Shown here: positions 8,898 through 17,989 of the stretch, piece after piece
Position numbering within the stretch: position 1 is the first letter of the stretch
Layout: each line of letters starts with the position of its first letter
Assembly: GCF_035207705.1 (NCBI RefSeq)
Contig: NZ_CP128187.1
Span: 1,736,001 to 1,800,000, forward strand
Reading direction: 5' to 3'
DNA from: Maribacter sp. BPC-D8
GTDB lineage: Bacteria > Bacteroidota > Bacteroidia > Flavobacteriales > Flavobacteriaceae
Length of the DNA stretch: 64,000 nucleotides
Notes under the pieces: generated by a model
Databases searched by the model: none
What the model saw: only the letters and a program-made list of their open reading frames with translations
What the model was told of the DNA's origin: nothing
Position numbers and translations under genes: made by a program

Positions 8898-10145
8898 ATG
8901 AAGTTAAATTTATTCTTATTATGTTTTTCTCTATTTTTTATAACACAATGCTTCTCTCAAACCAACGAGCAACAAATTAACAAATCAACCACTTATAACA
9001 ATGAAAATTGGCCTCAATATATGGGTCCGAATATGAATGCTAAGGTTAAAAGTGAATATATACCAAGTGCTCATCCAGAAATTAGTTGGGAGTTCAAATA
9101 TGATGGTGGCACCCCAACACCACTTGTCGTAGACAAAGGAACTACCTTTTTTGGCACTGAATCTAAAAATGTATATGCCATTGATAGTATTGGTAATTTA
9201 AAATGGAAAGTTGAACTTGATAGTAGAATTAAACATAGCCCACTTATTTATGAGGATATTTTAGTTGTAGCCCCAGATTCTACTTTGATCTATGGAATAA
9301 ATGCTTTAAATGGAAACATTATATGGAAAAGAGAATTCTCATATGAATATAAAAGCTATATATCTGACAAAAAAGACATGTTCGGTCGAACAATCGTAAC
9401 AGATCCAGATAAGTTTACTATTAAGAAAATGGGTCAAAATGAAGCTCCACCATTTATAGATAAAGGACAAGTATTAATTACAACATATCATCATTTTGGT
9501 ATTTTAGACATCAAAACAGGAAAAACACAATCTTCTTTCCAAAAAAATCAAGGAAAAATAAGTATTCCTTTGATCACAGACGATGCCATATACACTACAA
9601 ACCGTTATAATAAATTATTTGCTTACAATAAAGACACTGGTAAACTAAAATGGGAAACGAAATTATCAGAATTAGAAACAAAACCCATTTTATATAAAGA
9701 CACGATTTACACTTCTTCCTATTATTATTTAAATAAAATAGATAAAAATTCAGGAGAAAATTTGGGTGCTTTTCATTCTATAGAATCACGAAAAGAATAT
9801 GACATTATCGATAACGAAACATACTACACCTCAAAAAATGGGTATCATACCCATATGGGTGTTAACTATGGTTCTTACCTAACAGCCTTTGATTTAAGTA
9901 CCGGTGAAGAAAAGTGGGACTTTAATATAGAAGGAAAATATATTACCGAATTAATTATGGTAGGTGATTATATTTATTTTGGTGACTCGTCAGGTAGAAT
10001 TAGAGGAGTACATAAAATTACCGGCGAAAAACTATTTAGCGGCTATATTGGAGGTTCAATAGATACCCCATTATCCTACGCTAATGGTAAGCTCTATGGA
10101 GCTTATGAAAAAAATGAAAAATATGTGATTTTTGCTGTGGAGTAA
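8898..10145 (+). CDS. Secreted PQQ-like beta-propeller protein
   Basis: The 415-residue product has a Sec signal peptide (residues 1-20, cleavage near Cys-Phe-Ser-Gln). Then come the repeated strand motifs of the PQQ-binding-like beta-propeller fold: VYAIDSIGNLKWKVELD, YGINALNGNIIWKREF, FAYNKDTGKLKWETKL and AFDLSTGEEKWDFNIEG. The W(P/Q)QYMGP motif just after the signal is typical of secreted quinoprotein-like and BamB-like proteins. No catalytic residues of PQQ dehydrogenases are evident, so it is more likely a binding or scaffold protein of the periplasm or outer surface. It is transcribed alone. Confidence 0.85.
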   Translation: MKLNLFLLCFSLFFITQCFSQTNEQQINKSTTYNNENWPQYMGPNMNAKVKSEYIPSAHPEISWEFKYDGGTPTPLVVDKGTTFFGTESKNVYAIDSIGNLKWKVELDSRIKHSPLIYEDILVVAPDSTLIYGINALNGNIIWKREFSYEYKSYISDKKDMFGRTIVTDPDKFTIKKMGQNEAPPFIDKGQVLITTYHHFGILDIKTGKTQSSFQKNQGKISIPLITDDAIYTTNRYNKLFAYNKDTGKLKWETKLSELETKPILYKDTIYTSSYYYLNKIDKNSGENLGAFHSIESRKEYDIIDNETYYTSKNGYHTHMGVNYGSYLTAFDLSTGEEKWDFNIEGKYITELIMVGDYIYFGDSSGRIRGVHKITGEKLFSGYIGGSIDTPLSYANGKLYGAYEKNEKYVIFAVE

Positions 10146-10477
10146 ATCAAGTTACTAATTTAGTATTACCCTAGATAAATACTATAATAGCCTTTAAGTA
10201 CATACGCTGTGTTGATCGCTAAAAACAACTTCTTTAAACTGCACAGAATAGCATGATTACTCGCTAAAATGGGCTTATTTCATGTACTACACACCTACAA
10301 CATACACCAATGCCAAAACTTGGCTCGTTCGATGTTAAATAAAAATGGCACACGATTATAGTTACTATTCACCTCTCCTATTTTTAGCTATCACTAATCT
10401 TCAATAATCTACTATATTTATAATCAATAACATTGTAGGCATAAAGCATTATAGCTGAATATTCGATACTGATTTAA
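10146..10477. other. Gene-free stretch with a recurrent intergenic module
   Basis: No gene is seen in these 332 bases. The stretch shares aaactgcacagaa (10236-10248) and the promoter-like repeat (10392-10435) with the gap before 5211, and the latter repeat also with the gap before 11449. Confidence 0.55.
10392..10435 (+). repeat. Recurrent promoter-like repeat, copy 2
   Basis: These 44 bases are identical to 11353-11396, and the core 21 bases match 5140-5160. The copy ends 42 bases before the ATG at 10478. TATATTTA inside it is a one-mismatch match to the Bacteroidota -7 element. Confidence 0.7.
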
Positions 10478-11233
10478 ATGAACTATACCAACGAAAAAAT
10501 AATTGAGCGATTTGAATCTGGTGAAAAACTAAAATTCTTATTGTTTTGGGGGCATTCGAAATCTGATGTAGTAACAAAATCATGTTTCAGTCAATGGTAC
10601 GAATCTAAATTTGAGGTTAATGGTATTGAATTTCTTACTGCTGAACATTTTATGATGGCAGAAAAGGCTTTGCTATTTAATGATAAGGAAATTTACGAGC
10701 AAATTATCAAGAGCTCAAAAGCAGGAAAGGTTAAAGAACTTGGCAGACAAGTGCAGCATTTTAATCAACAAATTTGGGAAGAAAATAGATTTGAAATAGT
10801 CGTTAGAGGTAACTTTCATAAGTTTAGTCAGCACCTTGAATTATCAGAATTTTTAAAAAACACAAATGACCGAGTACTAGTCGAGGCAAGCCCTGTTGAC
10901 AATATTTGGGGAATTGGTCTTGCGCAAGACAATGAAGATGCTGAAAAACCATATTTATGGAAAGGTCTGAATCTACTTGGTTACGCATTGATGAAAACTA
11001 GAGATATACTATATGAGATTGGTGAATTCAAAACCCTTGAGAACCCGGTTTTACCACCTTGGTTAGCTTATCCAGAAATAGATAAATACAGCATTGGTTG
11101 GCGAATGGGATATGGAGAAACCCATATGATGGACTTAAACAAATATTGGAAAAATTTAAGTGACACTGAGAAGAAAATTTACCAAATGACATTTCCGGCA
11201 AGAGGTGAATGGAAAGATTGGTATTCTGAATAA
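10478..11233 (+). CDS. NADAR-domain N-glycosidase with C-terminal extension
   Basis: Residues 20-180 form a NADAR (YbiA-like) domain: LLFWGH (21-26), CFSQWY (36-41), the [14 protein letters not shown] helix (54-67), FHKF (113-116) and ASPVDNIWGIGL (137-148). Members cleave N-glycosidic bonds of ADP-ribose-type nucleotides; some remove ADP-ribose from guanine in DNA or act in riboflavin metabolism. Residues 190-251 are an added segment with YSIGWRMGYGE (204-214) and a Trp-rich end. I recall similar GWRMG-GE tails on other accessory proteins, with low certainty. The gene is monocistronic and preceded by the recurrent repeat. No DarT-like ADP-ribosyltransferase is seen in the window. Confidence 0.88.
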   Translation: MNYTNEKIIERFESGEKLKFLLFWGHSKSDVVTKSCFSQWYESKFEVNGIEFLTAEHFMMAEKALLFNDKEIYEQIIKSSKAGKVKELGRQVQHFNQQIWEENRFEIVVRGNFHKFSQHLELSEFLKNTNDRVLVEASPVDNIWGIGLAQDNEDAEKPYLWKGLNLLGYALMKTRDILYEIGEFKTLENPVLPPWLAYPEIDKYSIGWRMGYGETHMMDLNKYWKNLSDTEKKIYQMTFPARGEWKDWYSE

Positions 11234-11352
11234 AACATACTAAAGGTGAGAAAGTTCTTGAAGCTGATACTACTATTAAAATACCGCCTGTTCTGTGTAA
11301 AATTTAAATAGCATACGATTATAGAAAGCCATCTTCCCGATTTTTTAATTAA

Positions 11353-11396
11353 CACTAATCTTCAATAATCTACTATATTTATAATCAATAACATTG
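11353..11396 (+). repeat. Recurrent promoter-like repeat, copy 3
   Basis: Identical over 44 bases to 10392-10435, and similar beyond (cataag follows in both after a short mismatch). It lies 52 bases before the ATG at 11449 and probably holds that gene's promoter. Confidence 0.7.
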
Positions 11397-11448
11397 CAAG
11401 CATAAGACCTGTGATGTTAGTAATCATTTTCAAAAAAAAATTGTTAAT

Positions 11449-12453
11449 ATGAACATTGATGAATTAGAGCAAGAATTTAATCAAGTGAATCTTTTGAAGG
11501 AGAAAAATTCGATGGACAGATTAGAATTTTGCTGGAAGCTTATTGAGTCAGATGAGAATGATTATCTCGAAGCCCATCTGATGTTTTTAGAAAAAGCTAA
11601 CAAGTATTTCGCTAAAGATTTAGAAGAACAATTTCAATTTAGAAAAGACAAAGAGAACGTATTTTATTTTCTTGAAGAGAAATTAAAACAAGATATATCC
11701 CCTAAACTACACCAACAAATCTTAGGTATTAGAAATAAATTAGACTTTACATCTCTAGAAAAATACAAAAATTGGATTCAAGAAATTAGGTTAGGTAAGC
11801 GAGATGACGAAATGGATTTTGTATGGTCAATTATGAAAAGTCCGTATGTTGAATATCATTATAATTTGATAATAGATAAAACGCTGAACAATGCATTTAG
11901 AAGAGATTTATCTTCAAGGTTTAAAGAACATCAAGAAAGAGCAGAAGACTTTTTAATTCATAAGTTAGACCAAAACCAAGATTATGAATTTCAAGGAGAT
12001 ATTATATTTCAATTAGGGAAGCTTAATAAGAAGCACAAAGCAAAAATTTTAAACTATACGCGTAAGTTTACCGAGTCTGAATTGGCTTATACAAGAAACA
12101 AAGCATTAATAGTTTTAGGATGGATAGAAAAAATCGCGGACACAAAAATTCTTGAAAAACATATGCTTGAAGATTCTGACACTGAATGTCGTGCTTGGAG
12201 CGCTTCTGGGTATATGCAAATGTGGTTTAAAAGCAAAAACGAAACCCTAAAAACAAAAGCTTTTGAAGGGTATTATAAAGCCTTACCCCTAGAGAAAGAT
12301 TATTTTGTGCTATCAGTTATTTTAGATTCGATAAGAGAAATTGGCAAAACTAAACTAGGTATTTCTCAAACAGCATTAGATGATTTAGATATTGAAAAAA
12401 TTGAAATCTCAAAGATTAAAGCCATGAACTATCTAGAAAAGCAATTAAAATAA
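11449..12453 (+). CDS. HEAT-like alpha-helical repeat protein
   Basis: The 334-residue product is almost entirely helical and highly charged, without signal peptide. From about residue 170 it has paired helices such as DIIFQLGKLNKKHKAKIL and ARNKALIVLGWI-like segments, then DTECRAWSASGYMQMWF, the look of HEAT/armadillo-type repeats. Such proteins are usually protein-binding scaffolds and occur among immunity proteins. It shares its upstream repeat with the NADAR gene, so the two may be co-regulated or may have spread with the same intergenic unit. The function is unknown. Confidence 0.75.
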   Translation: MNIDELEQEFNQVNLLKEKNSMDRLEFCWKLIESDENDYLEAHLMFLEKANKYFAKDLEEQFQFRKDKENVFYFLEEKLKQDISPKLHQQILGIRNKLDFTSLEKYKNWIQEIRLGKRDDEMDFVWSIMKSPYVEYHYNLIIDKTLNNAFRRDLSSRFKEHQERAEDFLIHKLDQNQDYEFQGDIIFQLGKLNKKHKAKILNYTRKFTESELAYTRNKALIVLGWIEKIADTKILEKHMLEDSDTECRAWSASGYMQMWFKSKNETLKTKAFEGYYKALPLEKDYFVLSVILDSIREIGKTKLGISQTALDDLDIEKIEISKIKAMNYLEKQLK

Positions 12454-12572
12454 AACTACATCATAATTGTATTTCATTTGAATCAAAAACATATTCTAAT
12501 CAAACCATCGCATACTGTATTTAAAAAAGAGAATATAAACGCAAATAGTACTAATACCCGCAAAATAGAAAC

Positions 12573-13373
12573 ATGAATATAAAATATATTTTAGGATCAA
12601 TTATTACTATTCCGCTATTACCCATAATGTATTTTCAAGGTAAAAAGATCAAAAAGACTGTTCCGAGATTACCAGAAGCAGAAGGTACCAAAGGCTTATC
12701 AACAGTCTCTTCTAAGAACGTACTACGTATGCTAACTATCGGCGAAAGTACTATTGCAGGTGTTGGCGTTAAAACCCATCAAGAGGGCTTTACTGGCTCG
12801 TTGGCAGACGAATTGGCTACGCAACTAAATACAAATGTAGATTGGAAAGTTTATGCCAAAAGCGGGTATACCGCAAAAAAGGTAAACGAAAAAATTATTG
12901 ATCTCATTACAGAAGAAGCTGTCGACTTAATTGTTGTTGGACTTGGTGGTAATGATGCTTTTGAATTGAACTCACCTAAAAAGTGGAATAGAGATGTTCG
13001 TGAACTTATCAAAAGCATTAAAGCTAAATTCAACGATGTACCGATTGTATTTACCAATATGCCGCCCATCAAAGAATTCCCGGCTTTTACGCCCATCATA
13101 AAATTTACCATTGGTAATCTAGTTAATATACTAGGTGAAGAATTAATTAGTATTGTAAAAGATTTTGACAAGGTGTATTACTACGCATTAAAACCCTCTA
13201 GCCAAGATTATATTGAAAGATTCAATTTAGAAATAGAACCTTCTGAGTTTTTTGTTGACGGGGTACATCCTTCAAAACGAACATATCATATTTGGGCAAA
13301 AGATATTTCAAACTTTATAACCCAATCAGAAGAAATTAAAAATAACCTAGACTTTAACCCATCTACAATTTAG
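12573..13373 (+). CDS. SGNH/GDSL-family hydrolase
   Basis: The 266-residue product carries the SGNH blocks: block I IGEST with nucleophile Ser59, a Gly in block II (SGY, about 97), block III GGND (125-128) and block V DGVHPS with Asp229 and His232. This makes it a likely esterase or lipase-type hydrolase. The first 22 residues are hydrophobic and start with a basic segment, so it may be membrane-anchored or secreted; there is no obvious cleavage site. It is followed after 16 bp by the gene at 13390, so the two are probably co-transcribed. The substrate cannot be predicted. Confidence 0.85.
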   Translation: MNIKYILGSIITIPLLPIMYFQGKKIKKTVPRLPEAEGTKGLSTVSSKNVLRMLTIGESTIAGVGVKTHQEGFTGSLADELATQLNTNVDWKVYAKSGYTAKKVNEKIIDLITEEAVDLIVVGLGGNDAFELNSPKKWNRDVRELIKSIKAKFNDVPIVFTNMPPIKEFPAFTPIIKFTIGNLVNILGEELISIVKDFDKVYYYALKPSSQDYIERFNLEIEPSEFFVDGVHPSKRTYHIWAKDISNFITQSEEIKNNLDFNPSTI

Positions 13374-13389
13374 ATTAAAACATTTCATA

Positions 13390-13848
13390 ATGAGTATATC
13401 GGACTTACTTTTTGGAAAAAAGAAAACTTTTGATCACCCTATATTAGGTACTTTAAAAAGTGATAGGATTAAAGGCAACAACCAAACTAAAACATATACC
13501 TGGCGAGGCAGTATTGTAATTGGCAACAATACCATAGAAACCCTTTTTTACTTAGAAGGCAACAACGCTGCCCCTTTCAACAATCACATAGATTTTGTGT
13601 GTCAACTGGCAGAGAATTGGCACAGCGAACATCTACCTAATATTGAAGAAAAAATCAATAAAAAAGGAATTGATAAAGTTGAACCATTCTCTAATTGGAA
13701 AAAAGATCTTTACCTAGCTGCCATCTATGCAGCAAATAAAAAAAATACTGATTTTGAATTAACATTAGAACCAATAGATAGCGAAAACTTAGATTCCATA
13801 GGCATCGATGTCAAAAATGGGATGATTACAAAAGTTGAAATTTATTAA
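13390..13848 (+). CDS. Small hypothetical protein, DUF2262-like at best
   Basis: The 152-residue soluble protein has an N-terminal part with FDHPILGTLKSD followed by YTWRGSIVIGN, reminiscent of DUF2262 proteins, where a beta-hairpin precedes a W-x-G motif. The match is loose. The C-terminal part is a helix (KKDLYLAAIYAANKK) and a strand. It lies 16 bp behind the SGNH hydrolase. A small hairpin at 13879-13898 may end the transcript. Confidence 0.65.
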   Translation: MSISDLLFGKKKTFDHPILGTLKSDRIKGNNQTKTYTWRGSIVIGNNTIETLFYLEGNNAAPFNNHIDFVCQLAENWHSEHLPNIEEKINKKGIDKVEPFSNWKKDLYLAAIYAANKKNTDFELTLEPIDSENLDSIGIDVKNGMITKVEIY

Positions 13849-13878
13849 TTACATATAACCACATTAATAATTCACCTA

Positions 13879-13898
13879 AATAGTGCTTTTGCACTATT
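13879..13898 (+). terminator. Weak hairpin after the 13390 gene
   Basis: An 8-bp stem, aatagtgc paired with gcactatt, around a tttt loop, followed by cttaat rather than a long T-run. A weak or partial terminator. Confidence 0.4.
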
Positions 13899-13988
13899 CT
13901 TAATAGGGTATTAAATGAGTAATATTTAATTTTCCTGAAGAGAACCATCGTTATTAAATTCACAAAATTTTGAACAAACATAAATCAT

Positions 13989-15128
13989 ATGGAAAAACTA
14001 CAATTTGAGTTAACCAATGAACAAAGAAAATATTTAGGACTTATTCCTGTAGAAAAAAGCTGGCAACTTGTCTCTCTAAATAAGATGTTTCTATATTTTG
14101 ATGGAGATATAATTCGTAAAAAAATAACAGCTGATGAAAATAGTTATCTCGAACAAGAATTAGCGGAAAAAACAGCTGAAAATCGAACTATACTATTACC
14201 TAAAACTACTAAAGGAAAACCCAAAAAGCTAAATTATACGGCAACGCTATCTTTTAAACCATTTGCGGTATATTTTAATTTTTCTGGAAAACATGTTTCA
14301 ATTGCTAACTACACCACACAAACTACATTTCATTCAGAGCAATTAAAAGAAGATGCAAAAATCGAAGATTTAAAGCTATGGATCAACAAGTGGATTAGTG
14401 AAACGACCAAAGCAGAATTAATAGCAATTGAGAATTTTAAAACTGAAAAACGCACTCGTTGTAAATACAAAGAAGGTGATTTTTTTACTTTCAAAATAAA
14501 TAGAAAGCAATGGGGTTTTGGTAGAATTTTAATTGTCGTTGATAAGAAAAAACTAAAGGAAAATAAAAATTACGGCTTAACAAATATTCCTGGTAAACCG
14601 CTTATCGTAAAAATTTACCATAAAATAAGTGATTCTAATATTGAAAATTTGGACGATTTAGAAAACACATTGGCTCTACCATCGCAATCAATAATGGATA
14701 ATAATTTTTACTATGGTCAATACAAAATAATTGGAAATAAGAAATTGGTTTCAGGTGATTTAAATTCTGCTTTAATATCATATGGCAGAAGTATTAGCGG
14801 TCAAGATAGAGAAACAGTATATCTACAATATGGCTTAATTTATAAAGAAACTACATTTTCTAAATTCAATAAATACCTATTAAAAGTAAATAAAGGAGGA
14901 AACGATTTGATCAATCCACATAGAAACGAAGGAAGTGGATTTGGACTTTATACTGACCAATTACTTAGTTGTATAGAGGCAAAATCAAACAAACCATTTT
15001 GGGATAATGCAAGTGAGTTAGATTTACGACATCCTAAAAGTATTGAAAGGAAAAGGGAAATTTTAAAAACTTTCGGTTTAAATGCTGATAAAAATTATGA
15101 AGAGAACTTAAAAATTGCAAATAGCTGA
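13989..15128 (+). CDS. Imm26-type protein with unrecognised N-terminal domain
   Basis: In the 379-residue product, the segment around residues 158-185 (CKYKEGDFFTFKINRKQWGF then GRILIV) fits the start of the Imm26 immunity domain, a K-x-G-D-x-F-x-I-P-x-x-x-x-x-x-G-R pattern. The domain would run to about residue 300. Residues 1-150 form a separate region with an aromatic beta-strand patch (FKPFAVYFNF) and are not recognised. Imm26 proteins are predicted to neutralise nuclease-type polymorphic toxins in the cytoplasm. No signal peptide is present and the gene is monocistronic. A cognate toxin is not in the window. Confidence 0.72.
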   Translation: MEKLQFELTNEQRKYLGLIPVEKSWQLVSLNKMFLYFDGDIIRKKITADENSYLEQELAEKTAENRTILLPKTTKGKPKKLNYTATLSFKPFAVYFNFSGKHVSIANYTTQTTFHSEQLKEDAKIEDLKLWINKWISETTKAELIAIENFKTEKRTRCKYKEGDFFTFKINRKQWGFGRILIVVDKKKLKENKNYGLTNIPGKPLIVKIYHKISDSNIENLDDLENTLALPSQSIMDNNFYYGQYKIIGNKKLVSGDLNSALISYGRSISGQDRETVYLQYGLIYKETTFSKFNKYLLKVNKGGNDLINPHRNEGSGFGLYTDQLLSCIEAKSNKPFWDNASELDLRHPKSIERKREILKTFGLNADKNYEENLKIANS

Positions 15129-15192
15129 CAATGTATATTAAGAATTAAATATTCAACTTGAATAGTTAATTTCTAAACCTAGAAAGAATATT

Positions 15193-15270
15193 ATGAACTA
15201 TATCACCGTCACTATTTTAATTACATTTTTTGTCAATTATAATTTTAGCTCAAAAGTAAAAAGCAGTTAA
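15193..15270 (+). pseudogene. Possible remnant: truncated signal-peptide-like frame
   Basis: A 25-codon frame starting ATG at 15193 encodes a hydrophobic Thr/Ile/Phe stretch and then Ser-Ser-Lys before TAA. It looks like the N-terminal signal peptide of a lost secreted protein. It may instead be chance. Confidence 0.25.
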
Positions 15271-15304
15271 ATCAAATTCAACAACAAACATTTAGAAAAA
15301 GTAT

Positions 15305-16051
15305 ATGGGCATATTTAAAAATCTCTTCGGAGGAGAAAAACCAAAAGAAAAATCTGAAATCGATTCCTCTAAATTTAAAGCAATTGATAAAACAGACTAT
15401 ACCAGTCTTGAAGAATTAATTGAACAACATGCGGGACTTTCTTTCGAAAAACAATTAGTTTTTGGCGATGTAATCGGTTCAAACGCATGGGAACTTGATA
15501 TGGGAAAAGGAAATATCATTTTTGGCGATTTAGACTTTCCTATTCAAATAATAGGTTCTCTTTCTTTTAATGATAGTTCTTGGATGTGGGGATGGGCAAA
15601 CGCAAAAAGTGGCATGCCAGAAAACCTATTAGTTCAATCTAACCAGCTTAAAGAAATCGGGCACGAGAAAGGTATTAAAGAGTTAACTGATGGTCATTTT
15701 AACGTGGAAGAAGGCTTTGAACATAAAATAGGGATGATGGCTTGTGGACTTTTTAATTCTAAAAGTTATTACTGTGCTAATTACGGACAAGGGACTCTCG
15801 TAGTTACCATAGAGGATGACAAAATACCTGAAATAGACAAAAGCAGAATAGAAAAAGTTCTTACTAATTTTCCTCAATTAATTAGTGCGGTCGATTTAAA
15901 CCATAAGAATACCTTTAAAAACTATTTGATTGACAGAGATTTTGAATTGAACATCTCAGATCATAAAATTGAAGGCATAAAAAACGGTAAGGTTCTTACT
16001 GCTGAATTTGATGAACTTAATAGGTTGAAATCACTAAACGGGAAACTATAA
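15305..16051 (+). CDS. DUF6882-type protein
   Basis: In the 248-residue product, residues 79-100 (PIQIIGSLSFNDSSWMWGWA, continuing N-A) match the core of DUF6882, where a strand leads to a W-x-W-x-W-A-N motif. The following MACGLFNSKSYYCANYGQGTLVV segment also fits. The N-terminal 20 residues are basic and end in a linker. DUF6882 is a family of unknown function, common among accessory and immunity-like genes. A C-terminal extension of about 60 residues follows the domain. No signal peptide is present; it stands alone. Confidence 0.75.
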   Translation: MGIFKNLFGGEKPKEKSEIDSSKFKAIDKTDYTSLEELIEQHAGLSFEKQLVFGDVIGSNAWELDMGKGNIIFGDLDFPIQIIGSLSFNDSSWMWGWANAKSGMPENLLVQSNQLKEIGHEKGIKELTDGHFNVEEGFEHKIGMMACGLFNSKSYYCANYGQGTLVVTIEDDKIPEIDKSRIEKVLTNFPQLISAVDLNHKNTFKNYLIDRDFELNISDHKIEGIKNGKVLTAEFDELNRLKSLNGKL

Positions 16052-16134
16052 AACGTTTACCAATTTGTGGAATAAAACAAGCCTAAAAAGCCTCTTCAAT
16101 AAACTAATGAGAACCACAATCTTTCAAATACAAA

Positions 16135-17400
16135 ATGGATTTAAATAAACTTAAAGGAGAAAAAAAAGTCAGCGCTATACTTTCTCTTGGTACAGACTCT
16201 AAAAATGCCGAACTACTTTTAGCATTGGTAAGTTCCGAAAAAGGGAAACTAAAACAAGCAGCAATGAAAGCTCTTGCGAACTTCGATTATGAACCAGCCA
16301 CTACCCTATGGCAAAAAGCCATAAAGACCAAAACAAAAGGAGAGAAAATATTTATAGAATCTACAGCTAACTCAATTTCAGAGATTATTGCCAACGAGTT
16401 TTTTGACTTTTTATCAGATCTATTTAATCAACCCGAAGGGTACTCATTAACAGCTAAAGAAACAGCTGATTTTAAAACATTTATATCATTATCTCTGGGC
16501 AAGGGAAGTCCTAAAATGCATGAGGTATATAGACTAGTAGCTAAAAACAATAACAAACTAGCTACATATACTATTGAGGCTAGAGAAAGTAATTTATTCA
16601 TCAATGATTATATTAAGTTCTTTGCACCTACGGCAGAAAACATTAAAAAAATATTTCCAGCAATTTTATCCATGTCCATTTTAAAAAGCAAAGACTCTAG
16701 GCTAATTAAATTGGCAAATGACCTACAGACTGAATATGCCGAAAATTGGTTATCCCCTGTGTTTATGTCTGCCCTAATAACAGAATCATCTGATATTGTA
16801 TTTGAGAAATTTCATAATCAACTTAACGGTACAAATGCAACCTATTTGAATGATACGTTAGGCGCTTTATTCTTTGATAAAAAAATTCAAAAACATGAAG
16901 GATTACTATTCTGGGGACAATCGATATATGGCGAAATTGATACTCGTTTTGCATTTAGCAGACCATTATTCGAAAATTTAGACGAAAGGTGGTTCTTACA
17001 ATTAGTTAACGAACCCGCTAGTGAAGTTACTTTACAAGTTTATAATCGTAGTGGGGTTCTTTATGATTCTTATGACGAAATGCTGCTAGAAATACTACCG
17101 CATACCATCGAAGACAAAAATATAGAACAGGCGTTACAAGAGTACTTTGTTGAAAAAGAAAAACAACATAATGGCGCAAGTACCTTGTACATAGATGCTT
17201 TACATACCTTAAAGCATGATATAGATGAAGAAGTAATTAAAAAACATATTAATTGTCGCGATAATGCTGTCAGTAAATATTCATTAAAACCTATTGTTAA
17301 TTACTACACCAATTGGTCTAACGAAAGAAAAATAGCCTTTTACAAGTCCATATCTTCCAAATACGTATTAAAAGAAGAAATTGCAGCATTAGAAAAATAA
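16135..17400 (+). CDS. HEAT-like helical protein
   Basis: The 421-residue product is all helical. Residues 1-60 look like two HEAT repeats (KKVSAILSLGTDSKNAELLL, then KLKQAAMKALANFDYE), and the remainder continues with helical pairs. It is cytoplasmic and of unknown function. It is followed after 26 bp by the gene at 17427, and the two are probably one transcript. Both encode helical proteins of the kind that bind other proteins. Confidence 0.72.
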   Translation: MDLNKLKGEKKVSAILSLGTDSKNAELLLALVSSEKGKLKQAAMKALANFDYEPATTLWQKAIKTKTKGEKIFIESTANSISEIIANEFFDFLSDLFNQPEGYSLTAKETADFKTFISLSLGKGSPKMHEVYRLVAKNNNKLATYTIEARESNLFINDYIKFFAPTAENIKKIFPAILSMSILKSKDSRLIKLANDLQTEYAENWLSPVFMSALITESSDIVFEKFHNQLNGTNATYLNDTLGALFFDKKIQKHEGLLFWGQSIYGEIDTRFAFSRPLFENLDERWFLQLVNEPASEVTLQVYNRSGVLYDSYDEMLLEILPHTIEDKNIEQALQEYFVEKEKQHNGASTLYIDALHTLKHDIDEEVIKKHINCRDNAVSKYSLKPIVNYYTNWSNERKIAFYKSISSKYVLKEEIAALEK

Positions 17401-17426
17401 CCCATTTCAAAAGTATAAGTACATTT

Positions 17427-17855
17427 ATGAATGAACACCTAAAACCTATAGCACATTTTCTTGAAAACGATAATCTAGATTTTGACGAAGATGATTTTAT
17501 CGGATTGCAATATGATATTGTTGATCAATTGGAAGACCACAATATTGGTTTTGAAATTATTACAGATGTTCTTGAATTAATGGAAACAAACCCATTAGTA
17601 GAATTCGGTTCACCCGGACCACTCACCCACTTCATTGAAAGTTTCTATAACCAAAATCAAAAAGAGTACGTAAAATCTTTAGAAACATCCATAAAAACAA
17701 GACCTGCCGTACATACTTTATGGTTATTAAATAGAGTAATAAATGGTAGTGAAGAAGCTAGAGCTTTGCAATTAACCCAGGTTATGAAATCGGTTTATGA
17801 AAATAAACAAGTAGCTACAGACATTCGTAATGTTGCTCAACAGTTTTTAGAATAA
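17427..17855 (+). CDS. Small acidic helical protein
   Basis: The 142-residue product has an acidic N-terminus (FLENDNLDFDEDDFIGLQYD), then ETNPLVEFGSPGPLTHFIE and a helical C-terminus. The Gly-Ser-Pro-Gly-Pro turn and overall size recall small immunity-type proteins, but I know no family name. It shares a transcript with the HEAT-like gene upstream. Confidence 0.7.
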   Translation: MNEHLKPIAHFLENDNLDFDEDDFIGLQYDIVDQLEDHNIGFEIITDVLELMETNPLVEFGSPGPLTHFIESFYNQNQKEYVKSLETSIKTRPAVHTLWLLNRVINGSEEARALQLTQVMKSVYENKQVATDIRNVAQQFLE

Positions 17856-17989
17856 GGTGATACCTATTAAAACCGAACATAGAAACTACCCATTAATAAC
17901 TTGACATTAAGACATAAACCAAAGTTTTACATATTTTTATGAAGTAGCTACATTCTAGATAGCATCTCGGTAAAATACATTCTAATAAT

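Noticed and set aside
12851..13171. A 106-codon minus-strand frame
   Set aside because: It lies entirely opposite the SGNH hydrolase gene, whose catalytic blocks are intact.
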